Part shown: positions 19,025 to 27,283 of the stretch, piece by piece
Layout of the letters: the number at the start of each line of letters is the position of its first letter
How positions within the stretch are numbered: position 1 is the first letter of the stretch
From: CAVPTL01 sp963729195
Lineage (GTDB): Bacteria > Actinomycetota > Thermoleophilia > Gaiellales > JAICJC01
DNA: 64,000 nt
Assembly: GCA_963729195.1 (NCBI GenBank)
Contig: CAVSNF010000025.1
Location: forward strand, 62,001 to 126,000
Direction of reading: 5' to 3'
Translations under genes and position numbers: made by a program
Notes under the pieces: generated by a model
Databases searched by the model: none
Told to the model about the DNA's origin: nothing
What the model saw: only the letters and a program-made list of their open reading frames with translations

Positions 19025-19050
19025 CAGCTTCTTAGGTTGTGGTAACGTAG

Positions 19051-19653
19051 CTATAGCGTGCGCACTGTGAGTGTTGTTGACGCTACTGTCGGCCCCCCGC
19101 CGTTGCCACCCTTGTTGGAGTTCGCGGGTGGATCAGGTTTGGCTGGGTTGCCGTGTTGCTCCCCGGCCTTGCCGTGCTGGTCTCCGGCCTTACCGTGCTG
19201 GCCGGCCTTGCTCTTGCCGCCGCTGGCGGCCGTGGAGATGGTCGCGCCCTTGTCGACCCCTTTGGCGGTGGTGGTGGTTGCCAGCGTTGAGATTTGGCTG
19301 CCGTGGTTTTCGGAACCAGAGGTCGCCGTTTTGACGGAGTTGGCATTGGCGTGACCTTTGCCATTCGCGGAAGCAATGGCGGAGATCGCCTTGCCCTTGT
19401 CGCGCCCCATCTCCGTCGTTGTCCGAGCCAGGTTGGAGACGACCGCACCGTGGTTGGCGGGGTGGCTCGGATTGGCAGCCGAGTGGTCGCTGTTTCCGGG
19501 AGTGATTCCCAGGCGTTGCAGCACCGCGGATGCGTTGTCGGACGCTGCGGCCGGCAGCCCCGAGGCGTACGCCACCCCACTGGTGGCGGCAAGCGCCGTC
19601 GCCGCAATCACGGCGATCGGTAGCCTCCTGGTCGGAGAAAGATTTACGAGCAT
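19051..19653 (-). CDS. Secreted repetitive Gly/His/Lys/Asn-rich protein of the pilus locus
   Basis: About 200 residues from the ATG at 19653, after AAGGGG. The signal peptide ends near VAYASG. Residues about 55-150 contain two copies of a unit of about 35 residues: NHGAVVSNLARTTTEMGRDKGKAIS and, later, NHGSQISTLATTTTAKGVDKGATIS. Then come short repeats (GQHGKAGDQHGKAGEQHG) and a Pro/Asn/Gly tail. No known domain. The pilin gene ends 22 bases upstream on the same strand and a terminator follows, so it is the last gene of the pilus operon. Its HGK units resemble the tail of the sigma factor at 21257-22702. Confidence 0.75.
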   Translation of the reverse strand: MLVNLSPTRRLPIAVIAATALAATSGVAYASGLPAAASDNASAVLQRLGITPGNSDHSAANPSHPANHGAVVSNLARTTTEMGRDKGKAISAIASANGKGHANANSVKTATSGSENHGSQISTLATTTTAKGVDKGATISTAASGGKSKAGQHGKAGDQHGKAGEQHGNPAKPDPPANSNKGGNGGGPTVASTTLTVRTL

Positions 19654-19675
19654 GGTTATTGACCCCTTCTGTGGT

Positions 19676-19840
19676 TTACAGAACACCAATCACGCTGGTG
19701 AGTTGGCCGCTGATCGCGGTTGAGAGCAGTCCCAGTGTGACCACCACGGCAATGGTGATAACCGCAAGCACAACGGCGTACTCGGCCATCGTTTGCCCGC
19801 TCTCGCTGGAGTGATGAGTGGAGTCGAGATAGTCCGTCAT
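19676..19840 (-). CDS. Flp-type (type IVb) pilin
   Basis: 54 residues, the usual size for Flp pilins. The ATG at 19840 is preceded by AAAGGAGG. The leader MTDYLDSTHHSSESGQTMAEYA is followed by a long hydrophobic helix (VVLAVITIAVVVTLGLLSTA). The Glu of MAEYA is the conserved +5 residue of the processed pilin, although the Gly-x-Phe cleavage context is replaced here by GQT-MAEY, as in many actinobacterial pilins. It would be cleaved by a prepilin peptidase and assembled by a Tad system. No peptidase or ATPase gene is in this window. Confidence 0.9.
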   Translation of the reverse strand: MTDYLDSTHHSSESGQTMAEYAVVLAVITIAVVVTLGLLSTAISGQLTSVIGVL

Positions 19841-19884
19841 GGGTGCCTCCTTTGGTGGGTTGATACCATTGCTAGGGTGCACAT

Positions 19885-20082
19885 TTAGCTCTCGCCCATA
19901 GCGTTCGCCAGCGGATCAAGAATGTCGGGGCGAAGGGTGACAAGAGTGATCAAGAGGATGATCAAAGCGACCGCGATGATCGCGCCCCACACGATCAACA
20001 TGTCTCGCCTCACCTGGTCTCGCGGAGGCGATTCTCTGGTGCGTTCGGCGCTATCAGAATCTGATTTCTGTAGGTGCGTCAT
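19885..20082 (-). CDS. Small single-pass membrane protein of the pilus locus
   Basis: 65 residues: a charged N-terminus (MTHLQKSDSDSAERTRESPPRDQ), one helix (MLIVWGAIIAVALIILLITLVTL) and a short outside tail. No family name can be given. Its ATG overlaps the TGA of the TadG-like gene in an ATGA, so the two are translationally coupled, and the pilin gene follows after 44 bases. It may be a minor pilus component or an anchor. Confidence 0.75.
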   Translation of the reverse strand: MTHLQKSDSDSAERTRESPPRDQVRRDMLIVWGAIIAVALIILLITLVTLRPDILDPLANAMGES

Positions 20083-21176
20083 TGTGTGAGGGCTGTTGTG
20101 TAGGCCGTGTTGTTGTTGGGGTCGTACGCGCCGCTGGTGCCGGTGGAGTCGGCGCTGTCGAGCGCGACAAACACACCGTTGACCTGCTTGCCGTCACTGT
20201 TCCTGCAATAGCTGGGACGGTCTGTATCACCGCAGCTCGTGATCACGAAATAGGCGAAGCCCACGACGGTCATGGGGCTGCTGGTGCCGTTTGGCCATAC
20301 GCTCTGCCCGGAGGGATTGGTGAGCACGGGGATCAGCACGAGCTGGGGGCTGTCAGACTCTTTCACCGTCGCCGGCGTGGTTGTGAAATCGACGATCTGG
20401 TCGGCGGTCTGCCAGTTGGTGATGCGCGTGTTCAGGCCCTGGGCAGTCGGACCGCTGTTGTCTCCAGGCTTGGTTTGAAGCGTCTCCCCGAGCGTGATCG
20501 GACACACCGGCTGATCGCCGGTGATCTCGTCCTGGTAGACGTTTGCGCCGCTGGGGATCGGACAATTGGCGCCCGCCACGTACGGGAGGCTGAGAGCGCC
20601 GTTGTTGGCGTTGGCGGTGGTCTTGGTGTAGATCGAGTAGGGCTGACCGGGGACGTAGGTGCCTTGCAGCACCCCCCAGGGCATGGCGTTCACGCCGTTG
20701 ATGGTGGTGAATGACTCGACGGTGGCTTGGGCGGTGGCGGTCTCCGTCACCGAGTCGAGACCAAAAATGGTGGTGAAGAACGTGTCGACGTTTCGGGTGG
20801 CTGTGACGGTGACCGAATCGTCCGTGGCTTGGTAGGTGGTGTTGGTGACTGTGACGGAGTCCGACGGCAGCCCGTTCTCCGCATACTGCGCGTTTGCGAT
20901 GTCTCGAGCCTGGGAGGTGCCTGAGGGGATCTGGGATGCTCCTGCTAATGCCGCCGCGTCGGCCGCGTTTTGAAGTTCACGACGGTTCACCAGCCAGTTC
21001 CCGCCGTCGACCACCAGCCCGCTGACACCGAGCAGCGCCGTCATCAGCACGACCAGGAGCACCAGCGTCTGCCCGCGTTCGCTGGTGTCATGCCCGTTAC
21101 GTCCACCCCGACGCGATTGGATCGCGACGGCAACCCTCTCCAACTGCTGCATGGTGGACAAGAACCGCCACCCCAC
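20079..21176 (-). CDS. TadG-like pilus-assembly / surface protein 1
   Basis: About 365 residues. The GTG at 21176 follows GAAGGA; an ATG at 21152 is an alternative. The N-terminal region has the TadE/G signature ERGQTLVLLVVLMTALLGVSGLVVDGG followed by the cell-surface segment NWLVNRRELQNAADAAALAGAS. The rest is a strand-rich domain with paired cysteines near the end (TSCGDTDRPSYC). TadG proteins sit in the membrane and contribute to assembly of Flp pili. It is first in the operon with the small membrane protein, the pilin and the repetitive secreted protein. It diverges from the sigma factor gene with only 80 bases between starts. Confidence 0.85.
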   Translation of the reverse strand: MGWRFLSTMQQLERVAVAIQSRRGGRNGHDTSERGQTLVLLVVLMTALLGVSGLVVDGGNWLVNRRELQNAADAAALAGASQIPSGTSQARDIANAQYAENGLPSDSVTVTNTTYQATDDSVTVTATRNVDTFFTTIFGLDSVTETATAQATVESFTTINGVNAMPWGVLQGTYVPGQPYSIYTKTTANANNGALSLPYVAGANCPIPSGANVYQDEITGDQPVCPITLGETLQTKPGDNSGPTAQGLNTRITNWQTADQIVDFTTTPATVKESDSPQLVLIPVLTNPSGQSVWPNGTSSPMTVVGFAYFVITSCGDTDRPSYCRNSDGKQVNGVFVALDSADSTGTSGAYDPNNNTAYTTALTQ

Positions 21177-21256
21177 CAAATCCTTCGGTTCGCCCTGAGA
21201 ATCCCCCTTCCGGGGGACTCCACCGAGTTTGGCAACCGTACGCTTGCCTTAGGCCC

Positions 21257-22702
21257 GTGCCCTGTCGATACATCCTTATCGCAGGAAACTCCCGAGACGC
21301 GTGTCTTGGGATCTGTGGACTTCCAGTGGCAGTCGATTCTCCCAGCAACACCAGCGCAGCCTCACGTCTCACCGCGCTCTATCAGGAGCATGCTGGCAGC
21401 GTGTTTGGCTTCGCCATGTATCTCACCGGACGGCGGGAGGACGCCGAGGACGTCGTCCAGCACACGTTCATCCAGGCCTTCCGCATGCTCGAGGCTGGAG
21501 ACGAGCTGATGTATCCACGCTCGTGGCTGATGCGCGCGACCAAGAACCAGGCGCTCAACCTGATCCGCGATCGGCATGAGTACCCAACCGAGAACATCGT
21601 GCTGGAAGCACGGTCTGCGACCGATGCCGACCGCCGCGAGGCCGAGGAACTCGCCTTTGTGCGCGCGACTCTGTGGACGCTGCCCGAAAATCAGCACCAC
21701 GCGTTCGTGCTGAGACACTGGAGCGGGTTGTCGCAGAACGAGATCGCCGAGGTACTCGCGACCTCGCCGGCAGCTGTTGAGTCACTGCTGACCCGAGCCC
21801 GCAGTGCACTGGTCGAGGAGCGCACTGCCATCGATGGTCAATGCCGAAGTGTGCGCGACCGCCTGGTCGAAGCGGCAGAACTCACCGCGGCGCAGGTTGC
21901 GCACGTCGGCTCCTGCCGAAAATGCCGCAAGGCACAGAACCGGTTGGCACGTGCCGCCGGGTTCGCCGCAACATTCGTGCTCCTGCCCCGGCCACACGTC
22001 GCTCACGCACTCGCGTCGGCAGTTCCCGGATTCACACCACCGGCCGCAGGCATCGCCGGACTCGGCGCAGCCGGGGCCGGAAGCACCGCCGCGCCCGCGG
22101 GGATTGTCTCCACCTCAAGCTCTGTGGCGGCCGCCGCGAAGGCCACCATCACCGCCAAGGTCGTCATCGCCGCGATCACCGCGACCGCGGCGATCGCTGT
22201 CGTCCACCCCGTGAGACAGCCGATCACAACCGCAATCCGAGACGTGGTGCCGGGGCTCTCCGCCTCCCACACGCCCTCGGCGTCCGACACCGCCGGAAAA
22301 ACGGCCAGCTCCCCCAAGACGGGCAATGGCAATGGCCCACCGGCCGGACACGGAACACCGAACGCCCACGCCAACGCCAACGCCCACGGAAGCACGACCG
22401 CACATGGCCAGAGCGCCGCGCACGGCAAGACCGCTGTTCATGGAAAGAGCGCGGCCAACAGCAACTCGGGCGGCAACAGCGCGGCCCACAGCCAGGGCGC
22501 CTCCCACAAGCAGGCTCACACCAGCAGCGGCGCGGGCGCTGTAAAAGGCAACCCCCACACAAGCGCAACCGGCACCACCAAGGTGACCGGAAACGGCAAA
22601 GCGAACGGCAAAACCGCCGGCGGAACCACGACTACCACCGGCGGCAACGGAAACGGCAAAGCTCCCGCCGACCCGCCCGGCAAGGCCAAAGGCAAGCCCT
22701 AA
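21257..22702 (+). CDS. ECF sigma factor with Cys-rich segment, membrane anchor and long His/Gly-rich tail
   Basis: 481 residues from GTG 21257; a GTG at 21326 is an alternative that begins nearer the domain. Residues about 35-100 are sigma region 2 (LYQEHAGSVFGFAMYLTGRREDAEDVVQHTF) and 125-190 region 4 (LPENQHHAFVLRHWSGLSQNEIAEVLATS). A Cys-x2-Cys segment (HVGSCRKCRKAQ, near residue 216) resembles the zinc finger of anti-sigma factors. A membrane helix at about 294-318 (ITAKVVIAAITATAAIAVV) follows, then about 160 residues of Ala/Gly/His/Lys/Asn repeats (AHGKTAVHGKSAA). The architecture suggests a sigma factor tethered to the membrane whose release could depend on its outer tail. It faces the pilus operon, the likely target. 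Confidence 0.85.
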   Translation: MPCRYILIAGNSRDACLGICGLPVAVDSPSNTSAASRLTALYQEHAGSVFGFAMYLTGRREDAEDVVQHTFIQAFRMLEAGDELMYPRSWLMRATKNQALNLIRDRHEYPTENIVLEARSATDADRREAEELAFVRATLWTLPENQHHAFVLRHWSGLSQNEIAEVLATSPAAVESLLTRARSALVEERTAIDGQCRSVRDRLVEAAELTAAQVAHVGSCRKCRKAQNRLARAAGFAATFVLLPRPHVAHALASAVPGFTPPAAGIAGLGAAGAGSTAAPAGIVSTSSSVAAAAKATITAKVVIAAITATAAIAVVHPVRQPITTAIRDVVPGLSASHTPSASDTAGKTASSPKTGNGNGPPAGHGTPNAHANANAHGSTTAHGQSAAHGKTAVHGKSAANSNSGGNSAAHSQGASHKQAHTSSGAGAVKGNPHTSATGTTKVTGNGKANGKTAGGTTTTTGGNGNGKAPADPPGKAKGKP

Positions 22703-22756
22703 CATCAATCCACGCCGTTCGTCTGAGTGTGGCCCCCGCCGACCAGAGCTCGAAGG

Positions 22757-23164
22757 TCACTCGCGGCCGTCGGATTTCAGGTCAGCGAGCGAGTCGATGG
22801 AGTTGGCACGCCGCATCGCCTGAGTCGCCTTGGCCCGTTCCTCGGCCGCTGCAAGGTGGAGCGTTTCCGCTGACGCGGTATGGACTGGGTGTAACACGCC
22901 GTCGAACTCGACGCGCTCCGGAACTTCGTCGGCGACACCCACGATCACAGCCGGATCCTTGAACACCAGCGCAAACAGCGCCGCAACCTCCTTCCCACCG
23001 CCCTGATCGAGGACATCCACGACGGCGTGCTGAAGCCGCTCCTCCGCCGACAGACGCACCGCCGCACTGATCCACAGCCCAGTGGTGTCGGCGGGTGCGT
23101 CGGCGGCCTGATCATGGATGACCCGCCAATACGCCATGAATTCGGAATACGCGTCGGTGCTCAT
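22757..23164 (-). CDS. Hypothetical protein
   Basis: 135 residues from the ATG at 23164, with AAAGGAGGG at ideal distance. The sequence is mostly helical: YSEFMAYWRVIHDQAADA, then RLSAEERLQHAVVDVLDQ, and a C-terminal helix (LAAAEERAKATQAMRRANSIDSL). The middle holds strands (PAVIVGVADEVPERVEFDG). No family is recognised. It has no signal peptide or membrane segment and is probably cytoplasmic. It converges with the sigma factor gene. Confidence 0.7.
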   Translation of the reverse strand: MSTDAYSEFMAYWRVIHDQAADAPADTTGLWISAAVRLSAEERLQHAVVDVLDQGGGKEVAALFALVFKDPAVIVGVADEVPERVEFDGVLHPVHTASAETLHLAAAEERAKATQAMRRANSIDSLADLKSDGRE

Positions 23165-23295
23165 CACCCTCCTTTAGACGACCCCCGCTACCAGGCGATT
23201 CTAATGTCGGAGTGGTCTTCAACCCAACAGCGTTTCGATTTCGGGGAAAAAGGCCCCGGTCCCCGTCGAACTTGGATCGGGCGTACACTCCGACC

Positions 23296-23499
23296 ATGGG
23301 ATACCTCGATCGCCTGATGGACACCCTGACCAAGCGCGGCACCAAGCTCGTCGGCTCAGGCCATCCACCGGCAGACACCGAACCTGAGACAGGCTCCGAT
23401 CGGCTTTCGGCCGAACTTCAAGCCGATTACGGAGCAGACGCAACCGCTCCCCTACCGCCCACCACCCCTGCGCCCCCTCCCCCCGGAGACGACGGCTGA
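23296..23499 (+). CDS. Small hypothetical protein
   Basis: 67 residues from the ATG at 23296: MGYLDRLMDTLTKRGTKLVG, an acidic middle (TEPETGSDRLSAELQADYG) and a Pro-rich tail. No family is recognised. The open frame begins earlier, but the upstream part has no suitable start. Evidence is limited to a plausible amphipathic helix and acceptable codon use between two well-supported minus-strand genes. Confidence 0.4.
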   Translation: MGYLDRLMDTLTKRGTKLVGSGHPPADTEPETGSDRLSAELQADYGADATAPLPPTTPAPPPPGDDG

Positions 23500-23540
23500 C
23501 GCCTTCGTAGCGGATCCCCGAAGCACGGCCGCGCGCACGT

Positions 23541-24174
23541 TCACATCGTTGCAGCCCGGCGAAGCCACTCCGCGTACGACATCGAGTCGGACAGGCTCAG
23601 CTCCAGCCCGTCGGGCAGGTGATCGCGGAACACCAGCGCCGCTGTCGCATCGATTGTCCCTGCGAGCACGTCGGTGTGGCCAGTCGCCTCGAAGCCGAGT
23701 GTCCACCACCTCTCCCCCTCCTTCACCACCTCGGTGAGCTCCACCGCGCACGCGGTGTCAGCGGCCGTGACAGAACCGCGAAACGTCGGCTGGCCATCCG
23801 CGAGAGAGAACCGAACGATGCGCCTCATCTTCCCGACACGCACCCAATCCAAAGACGCGTCATCGACCCCGCGAACAAGCGGGTATCGGAAAGCTCCACT
23901 TCTTCCAAGCCTGAAGCCGGCCCCGCGCACGTCCCGGCAGGTCGAAGACGCCCCTGTCCCCGTGCCAGACCTTGACGTCCAACAGCGCGCCGCCGCGGAT
24001 CTTGACAGAAAGGCCCTGGATTCCTTGGCCGACGAGGTATGAATCCTCGCGCGACTCGAACTCCCCAACGAACTCGCCGAGCCACTCGATCATCGAGGTC
24101 GAAAGCGAACCGGGCCGTATCCAACGGACCTCCAGCGTTGGAGACTCCTCCACGACCAAACCTTCGACGACCAC
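23541..24174 (-). CDS. Hypothetical protein of the CYTH-like kind (frame-broken)
   Basis: About 210 residues from the GTG at 24174, which follows AAGGAGG. The first frame gives VEESPTLEVRWIRPGSL, SREDSYLVGQGIQGLSVKIRGGALLDVKVWHG, and GRARGRLQAWKKWSFP. After a break near 23880 it continues WVRVGKMRRIVRFS, CAVELTEVVKEGERWWTLGFEATG and ends SMSYAEWLRRAATM. Alternating strands with conserved Lys/Arg and Glu in VEL/TLGFEATG resemble a triphosphate-tunnel (CYTH-like) barrel, but no clear ExExK motif is seen at the N-terminus. Function unknown; the assignment is weak. Dropping one base restores the frame. Confidence 0.6.
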
Positions 24175-24330
24175 CCAGGCCTCCTTCGGCCCGACGCCAC
24201 CCGCCAGGCGACAATCCTACAACCCGCCTCCGTTGATGGCGGCGTGACCGCCAGTCACGCGAGGGTCGTCTCCTGTGAGCCGTAATCCCGTCGTAATCGA
24301 CCGGTAACCGGCCCCGTGAATGGTTCCGGC

Positions 24331-26556
24331 ATGAACATTCACACGTACATCAGGCGGGCGCTCGGCGCCATCGGCATTGCTGGATTGTGCTTCACGGGGG
24401 CAAACGCGCTGGCCGCGGCATCGCCCGCGAGCCTCGACCGCTCCACCGGCCCCGGGGGCGTGGTGATGGTGAACCAACTCGGCGGTGTTGCCCGCACATT
24501 CGATATCGGGGTCGTCCCCTCGCGGGTGGCGACCAGCGGCCGGCAGGTGTGGGCCACGTCGGACGGGCACCCGGGCGTGTGGTTGATCGACCCACGCTCG
24601 GGGCACGTCCGCAGGTTCGCCAACGTCGCGTCTGACGTGGTTGCGCTGGCAGCGCGGGACAGCAAGGCATATGTCCTCGGCGCCGAGAACATCAAGGTGG
24701 TCGACCCCGCGGCGACCCCGCACGTGTTGGCGATCTCGCTGAGCGCGATCCAGGGCGACACCACGCTGCTGACGGCTGACGCGACCTCGGTGTGGGGGGT
24801 CAAGGGCGAGCGCGTGTTCAGGATTGGTTGGGATGCCATGGGGCGCATGACGCCTCTCCAAATCGGCCCGAGGATCCCCGACATCCTGAATGAGGAGCAG
24901 ACACGGGCACTGACCGCGATCGCCGTAGCCGGCGATTCGGCGTGGGTGATCGGCGACCGCGGGGAGCGCAGGGCATGGAAGGTCGGCGGCTCCCCGCTGC
25001 GGATCGAGCGGACGGTCTCGCTCGGGTTCGTGCCGGCCGGGATCGTTGCGGCCGCAGGCGGCCTGTGGGTAACCGACCAGATCGGGAACCGGATCGTGCA
25101 CGTCGATCCCGATTCCGGCCAGGTCGGGCGGGCGTACCGCACGGGGCCCGACCCCGTGAACGTCGCCTCGCGTGGACGATTCCTGTGGGTGACGAGCGAT
25201 GTCAGCGGCTCCATCGTCCGAATCGACACGCGCACGGGCGCCCGCCGTGAGATCGCGGTTCATGGGACGCCGACCGGGATCGCGGTAGGACGTGGGCGGG
25301 TGTTTGTCGCGGCCGCGCCGCGCCGCCCCGTGCCGCCGGCCGGCGGCATCCGCATCGGCGTCGTCGCCGACTGCAGCGGCGGGTTCTCATCCACGATGCA
25401 GCAGGTGCTCGCCGGGGCGGAGCTGCCGTTGATCAACCGTGGTGCGCATCTGCGTGGCGCGCACCCCTCTTCCGGCCTGGTGCACGCCACCGTCGCCGGG
25501 CATCCGGTGACCCTGATCCCGGATTGTGAGACGTGGTCTGACAAGACGCTCACCATCTCGGCGCTGGCCCGGCTGGTCGAGCGCGATCATGCGTCGATCG
25601 TGCTGGGGCCGCCGTTCGAGGGCGACAGCCTGGCGGTGCGTGACTTCGCACACGCCCACCCGCACGTCACCTTCATGTACACGGGGTTCGAACAGAGCGC
25701 GACGCTGCGCCACCACGCCCGCAACGCCTACCGGTTCGAGACCGACGCGGTGATGTGGTATGCGGGTCTCGGCACCTATGCCCGCCGCACGCTCGGCTGG
25801 AACACGGCCACGACTGCGTCGAACACGGATGGGTCGGGCTGGCCATCGGTGCAGGCATTCCAGGCCGAATTCTGCTCCGAGGGTGGCCACATCACGCCGA
25901 ACACGGAACCTGGTACGACGTGGCGGACGGTGAGCAGTTCGGCGCCACGCTGCCGACCGGAGTCGACGGTGTGTTCCTGCCGGGAGGTACACCCGGGCCG
26001 TTCGGCGGAACCTTCGACTTCGTTCCGCGCTGGGCCAAGGCGCATCCGCCCGTCGGTCAGCACCTATTGGTCGGCTGGGCCGTACTGGCCCCCGATCCGA
26101 AGCTGGTCGGCGTCAGTGGGCAGCAGCAGCGACCCGTACGCGCCAACGCCAGCCTTCAACCGGTACCTCGCGCAGTACGCGGCGGCGTTCCCCAACGATC
26201 CCGACCCGGGGCTGACCAACCAGTCGATCTACGACGCGATGGAGCCGGTGCTCGAAGCCCTCGAACAGGTGCACGGCGACCTGTCGAACGGCCAGCGCCG
26301 GTTCCGGTTTGCCCTCGCACACCTGCGCTACCACGCACCCGAGGGGCTGATCACGCTCGACCACCGACACCAGGGGATCGTGCCTATCTACCTCGCCAAG
26401 GTGGTGCGCTCCGGAGGCTCCATCAGGTTCAAGCAGATCAAGACGATCCGTCGGGTCGACCAGACCTTCGGCGGCCTCTTCAGCCCAACGTCACCGCCGC
26501 CGAGCATGACCACCCCGGCGTGCGTCGCGGGGAACCCGCCTGCCTGGGCAAGCTGA
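24331..26556 (+). CDS. Secreted beta-propeller fused to a type 1 periplasmic-binding domain (two compensating frame breaks)
   Basis: About 741 residues. The ATG at 24331 starts a signal peptide (MNIHTYIRRALGAIG, cleavage near ALAAA). Residues about 40-330 are seven-blade-like repeats of the Vgb/NHL kind (GGLWVTDQIGNRIVHVDPDSG, RFLWVTSDVSGSIVRIDTRTG). From about 340 a periplasmic-binding fold begins: IRIGVVADCSGGF, VTLIPDCETW, TFMYTGFEQSA, DAVMWYAGLGTYARR. Between about 25900 and 26115 the true frame is shifted (WYDVADGEQFGATLPTGVDGVFLPGG, HLLVGWAVLAPDPKLVGV) and then returns. The binding domain resembles those for branched-chain amino acids or amides. No permease genes are adjacent, so it may be a sensor or scavenger rather than part of a transporter. 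Confidence 0.75.
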   Translation: MNIHTYIRRALGAIGIAGLCFTGANALAAASPASLDRSTGPGGVVMVNQLGGVARTFDIGVVPSRVATSGRQVWATSDGHPGVWLIDPRSGHVRRFANVASDVVALAARDSKAYVLGAENIKVVDPAATPHVLAISLSAIQGDTTLLTADATSVWGVKGERVFRIGWDAMGRMTPLQIGPRIPDILNEEQTRALTAIAVAGDSAWVIGDRGERRAWKVGGSPLRIERTVSLGFVPAGIVAAAGGLWVTDQIGNRIVHVDPDSGQVGRAYRTGPDPVNVASRGRFLWVTSDVSGSIVRIDTRTGARREIAVHGTPTGIAVGRGRVFVAAAPRRPVPPAGGIRIGVVADCSGGFSSTMQQVLAGAELPLINRGAHLRGAHPSSGLVHATVAGHPVTLIPDCETWSDKTLTISALARLVERDHASIVLGPPFEGDSLAVRDFAHAHPHVTFMYTGFEQSATLRHHARNAYRFETDAVMWYAGLGTYARRTLGWNTATTASNTDGSGWPSVQAFQAEFCSEGGHITPNTEPGTTWRTVSSSAPRCRPESTVCSCREVHPGRSAEPSTSFRAGPRRIRPSVSTYWSAGPYWPPIRSWSASVGSSSDPYAPTPAFNRYLAQYAAAFPNDPDPGLTNQSIYDAMEPVLEALEQVHGDLSNGQRRFRFALAHLRYHAPEGLITLDHRHQGIVPIYLAKVVRSGGSIRFKQIKTIRRVDQTFGGLFSPTSPPPSMTTPACVAGNPPAWAS

Positions 26557-26686
26557 GCTCACCGAGAGGCCCGGTGGCGGCCGGCCGCCACCGGGCCTGG
26601 CGAGTTCTTCGGCTCAGGTCGGTGTCTCTCAGCGCTGGCTGCAGTCAGCCGCTCGGTGTGGAGCGCGGCGCGACTGACTGGTGGTG

Positions 26687-27283
26687 TCACTCCAGAGGAT
26701 GGATGGAGGGGTCACGCGTGTAGCCCAGCTCCGCGAGGCTCGTGCGGAGCCGGATCCGGGCTCTGCTGATACGGGATCGAACGGTACCCACGGGAATCTC
26801 GAGTGCTTCTGCGACCTCTGGGTAGCTCAGATCGTTCCACGCCATTAGGAGCAGCGTGTCTCGGTCGTCGGGGCTGATGCCATCGAGCGCCTCGGCGAGG
26901 GCGGGTCCGAGGAGCGCGGCCTCGGCGCGATCCATTGCCGCGTCGGCATGATCGCCTGTGGGACTCACATCGAGCCTCTCCACCGCCCGCTCACCGCGAG
27001 ACTGCGCTCGCAGGTGGTTTCGAATCAGGTTAGTCGCGATGCCCAGGAGCCACGGGAGTGCGTCGTTGCTTTGGGTGTCGTAGCCGACGCGGCGTTCGAA
27101 CGCGAGCCGGAACGTGGCGGCGGCGACGCCCTCACCGTCGCCGCCGACACGAGACCGGCAATAGCGGTAGACAGCCACCCAGTGGCGGTCGAACACCTCG
27201 CCGAACGCTTCCGGGTACCTGATCGACCGCTTGATGAAAACAGCATCGGACTGCAGCGTCACGTAGTGGTGGCCTGCGCTCAT
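26687..27283 (-). CDS. ECF-type RNA polymerase sigma factor
   Basis: 198 residues. The ATG at 27283 overlaps the TGA of the upstream gene (ATGA). Region 2: RYPEAFGEVFDRHWVAVYRYCRSRVG, with the DNA-melting helix GVAAATFRLAFERR and ALPWLLGIATNLIRNHLR. Region 4: ALDGISPDDRDTLLLMAWNDLSYPEVAEALEIPVGTVRSRISRARIRLR, a clear helix-turn-helix. No extra domain. It is coupled to a single-pass membrane protein that comes first in the operon and probably controls it. Confidence 0.93.
   Translation of the reverse strand: MSAGHHYVTLQSDAVFIKRSIRYPEAFGEVFDRHWVAVYRYCRSRVGGDGEGVAAATFRLAFERRVGYDTQSNDALPWLLGIATNLIRNHLRAQSRGERAVERLDVSPTGDHADAAMDRAEAALLGPALAEALDGISPDDRDTLLLMAWNDLSYPEVAEALEIPVGTVRSRISRARIRLRTSLAELGYTRDPSIHPLE

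Noticed and set aside
18830..19060. AT-rich patch as a possible foreign island or element end
   Set aside because: It holds a terminator and the start of the second TadG-like gene, which explains it; no flanking repeats or transposase.
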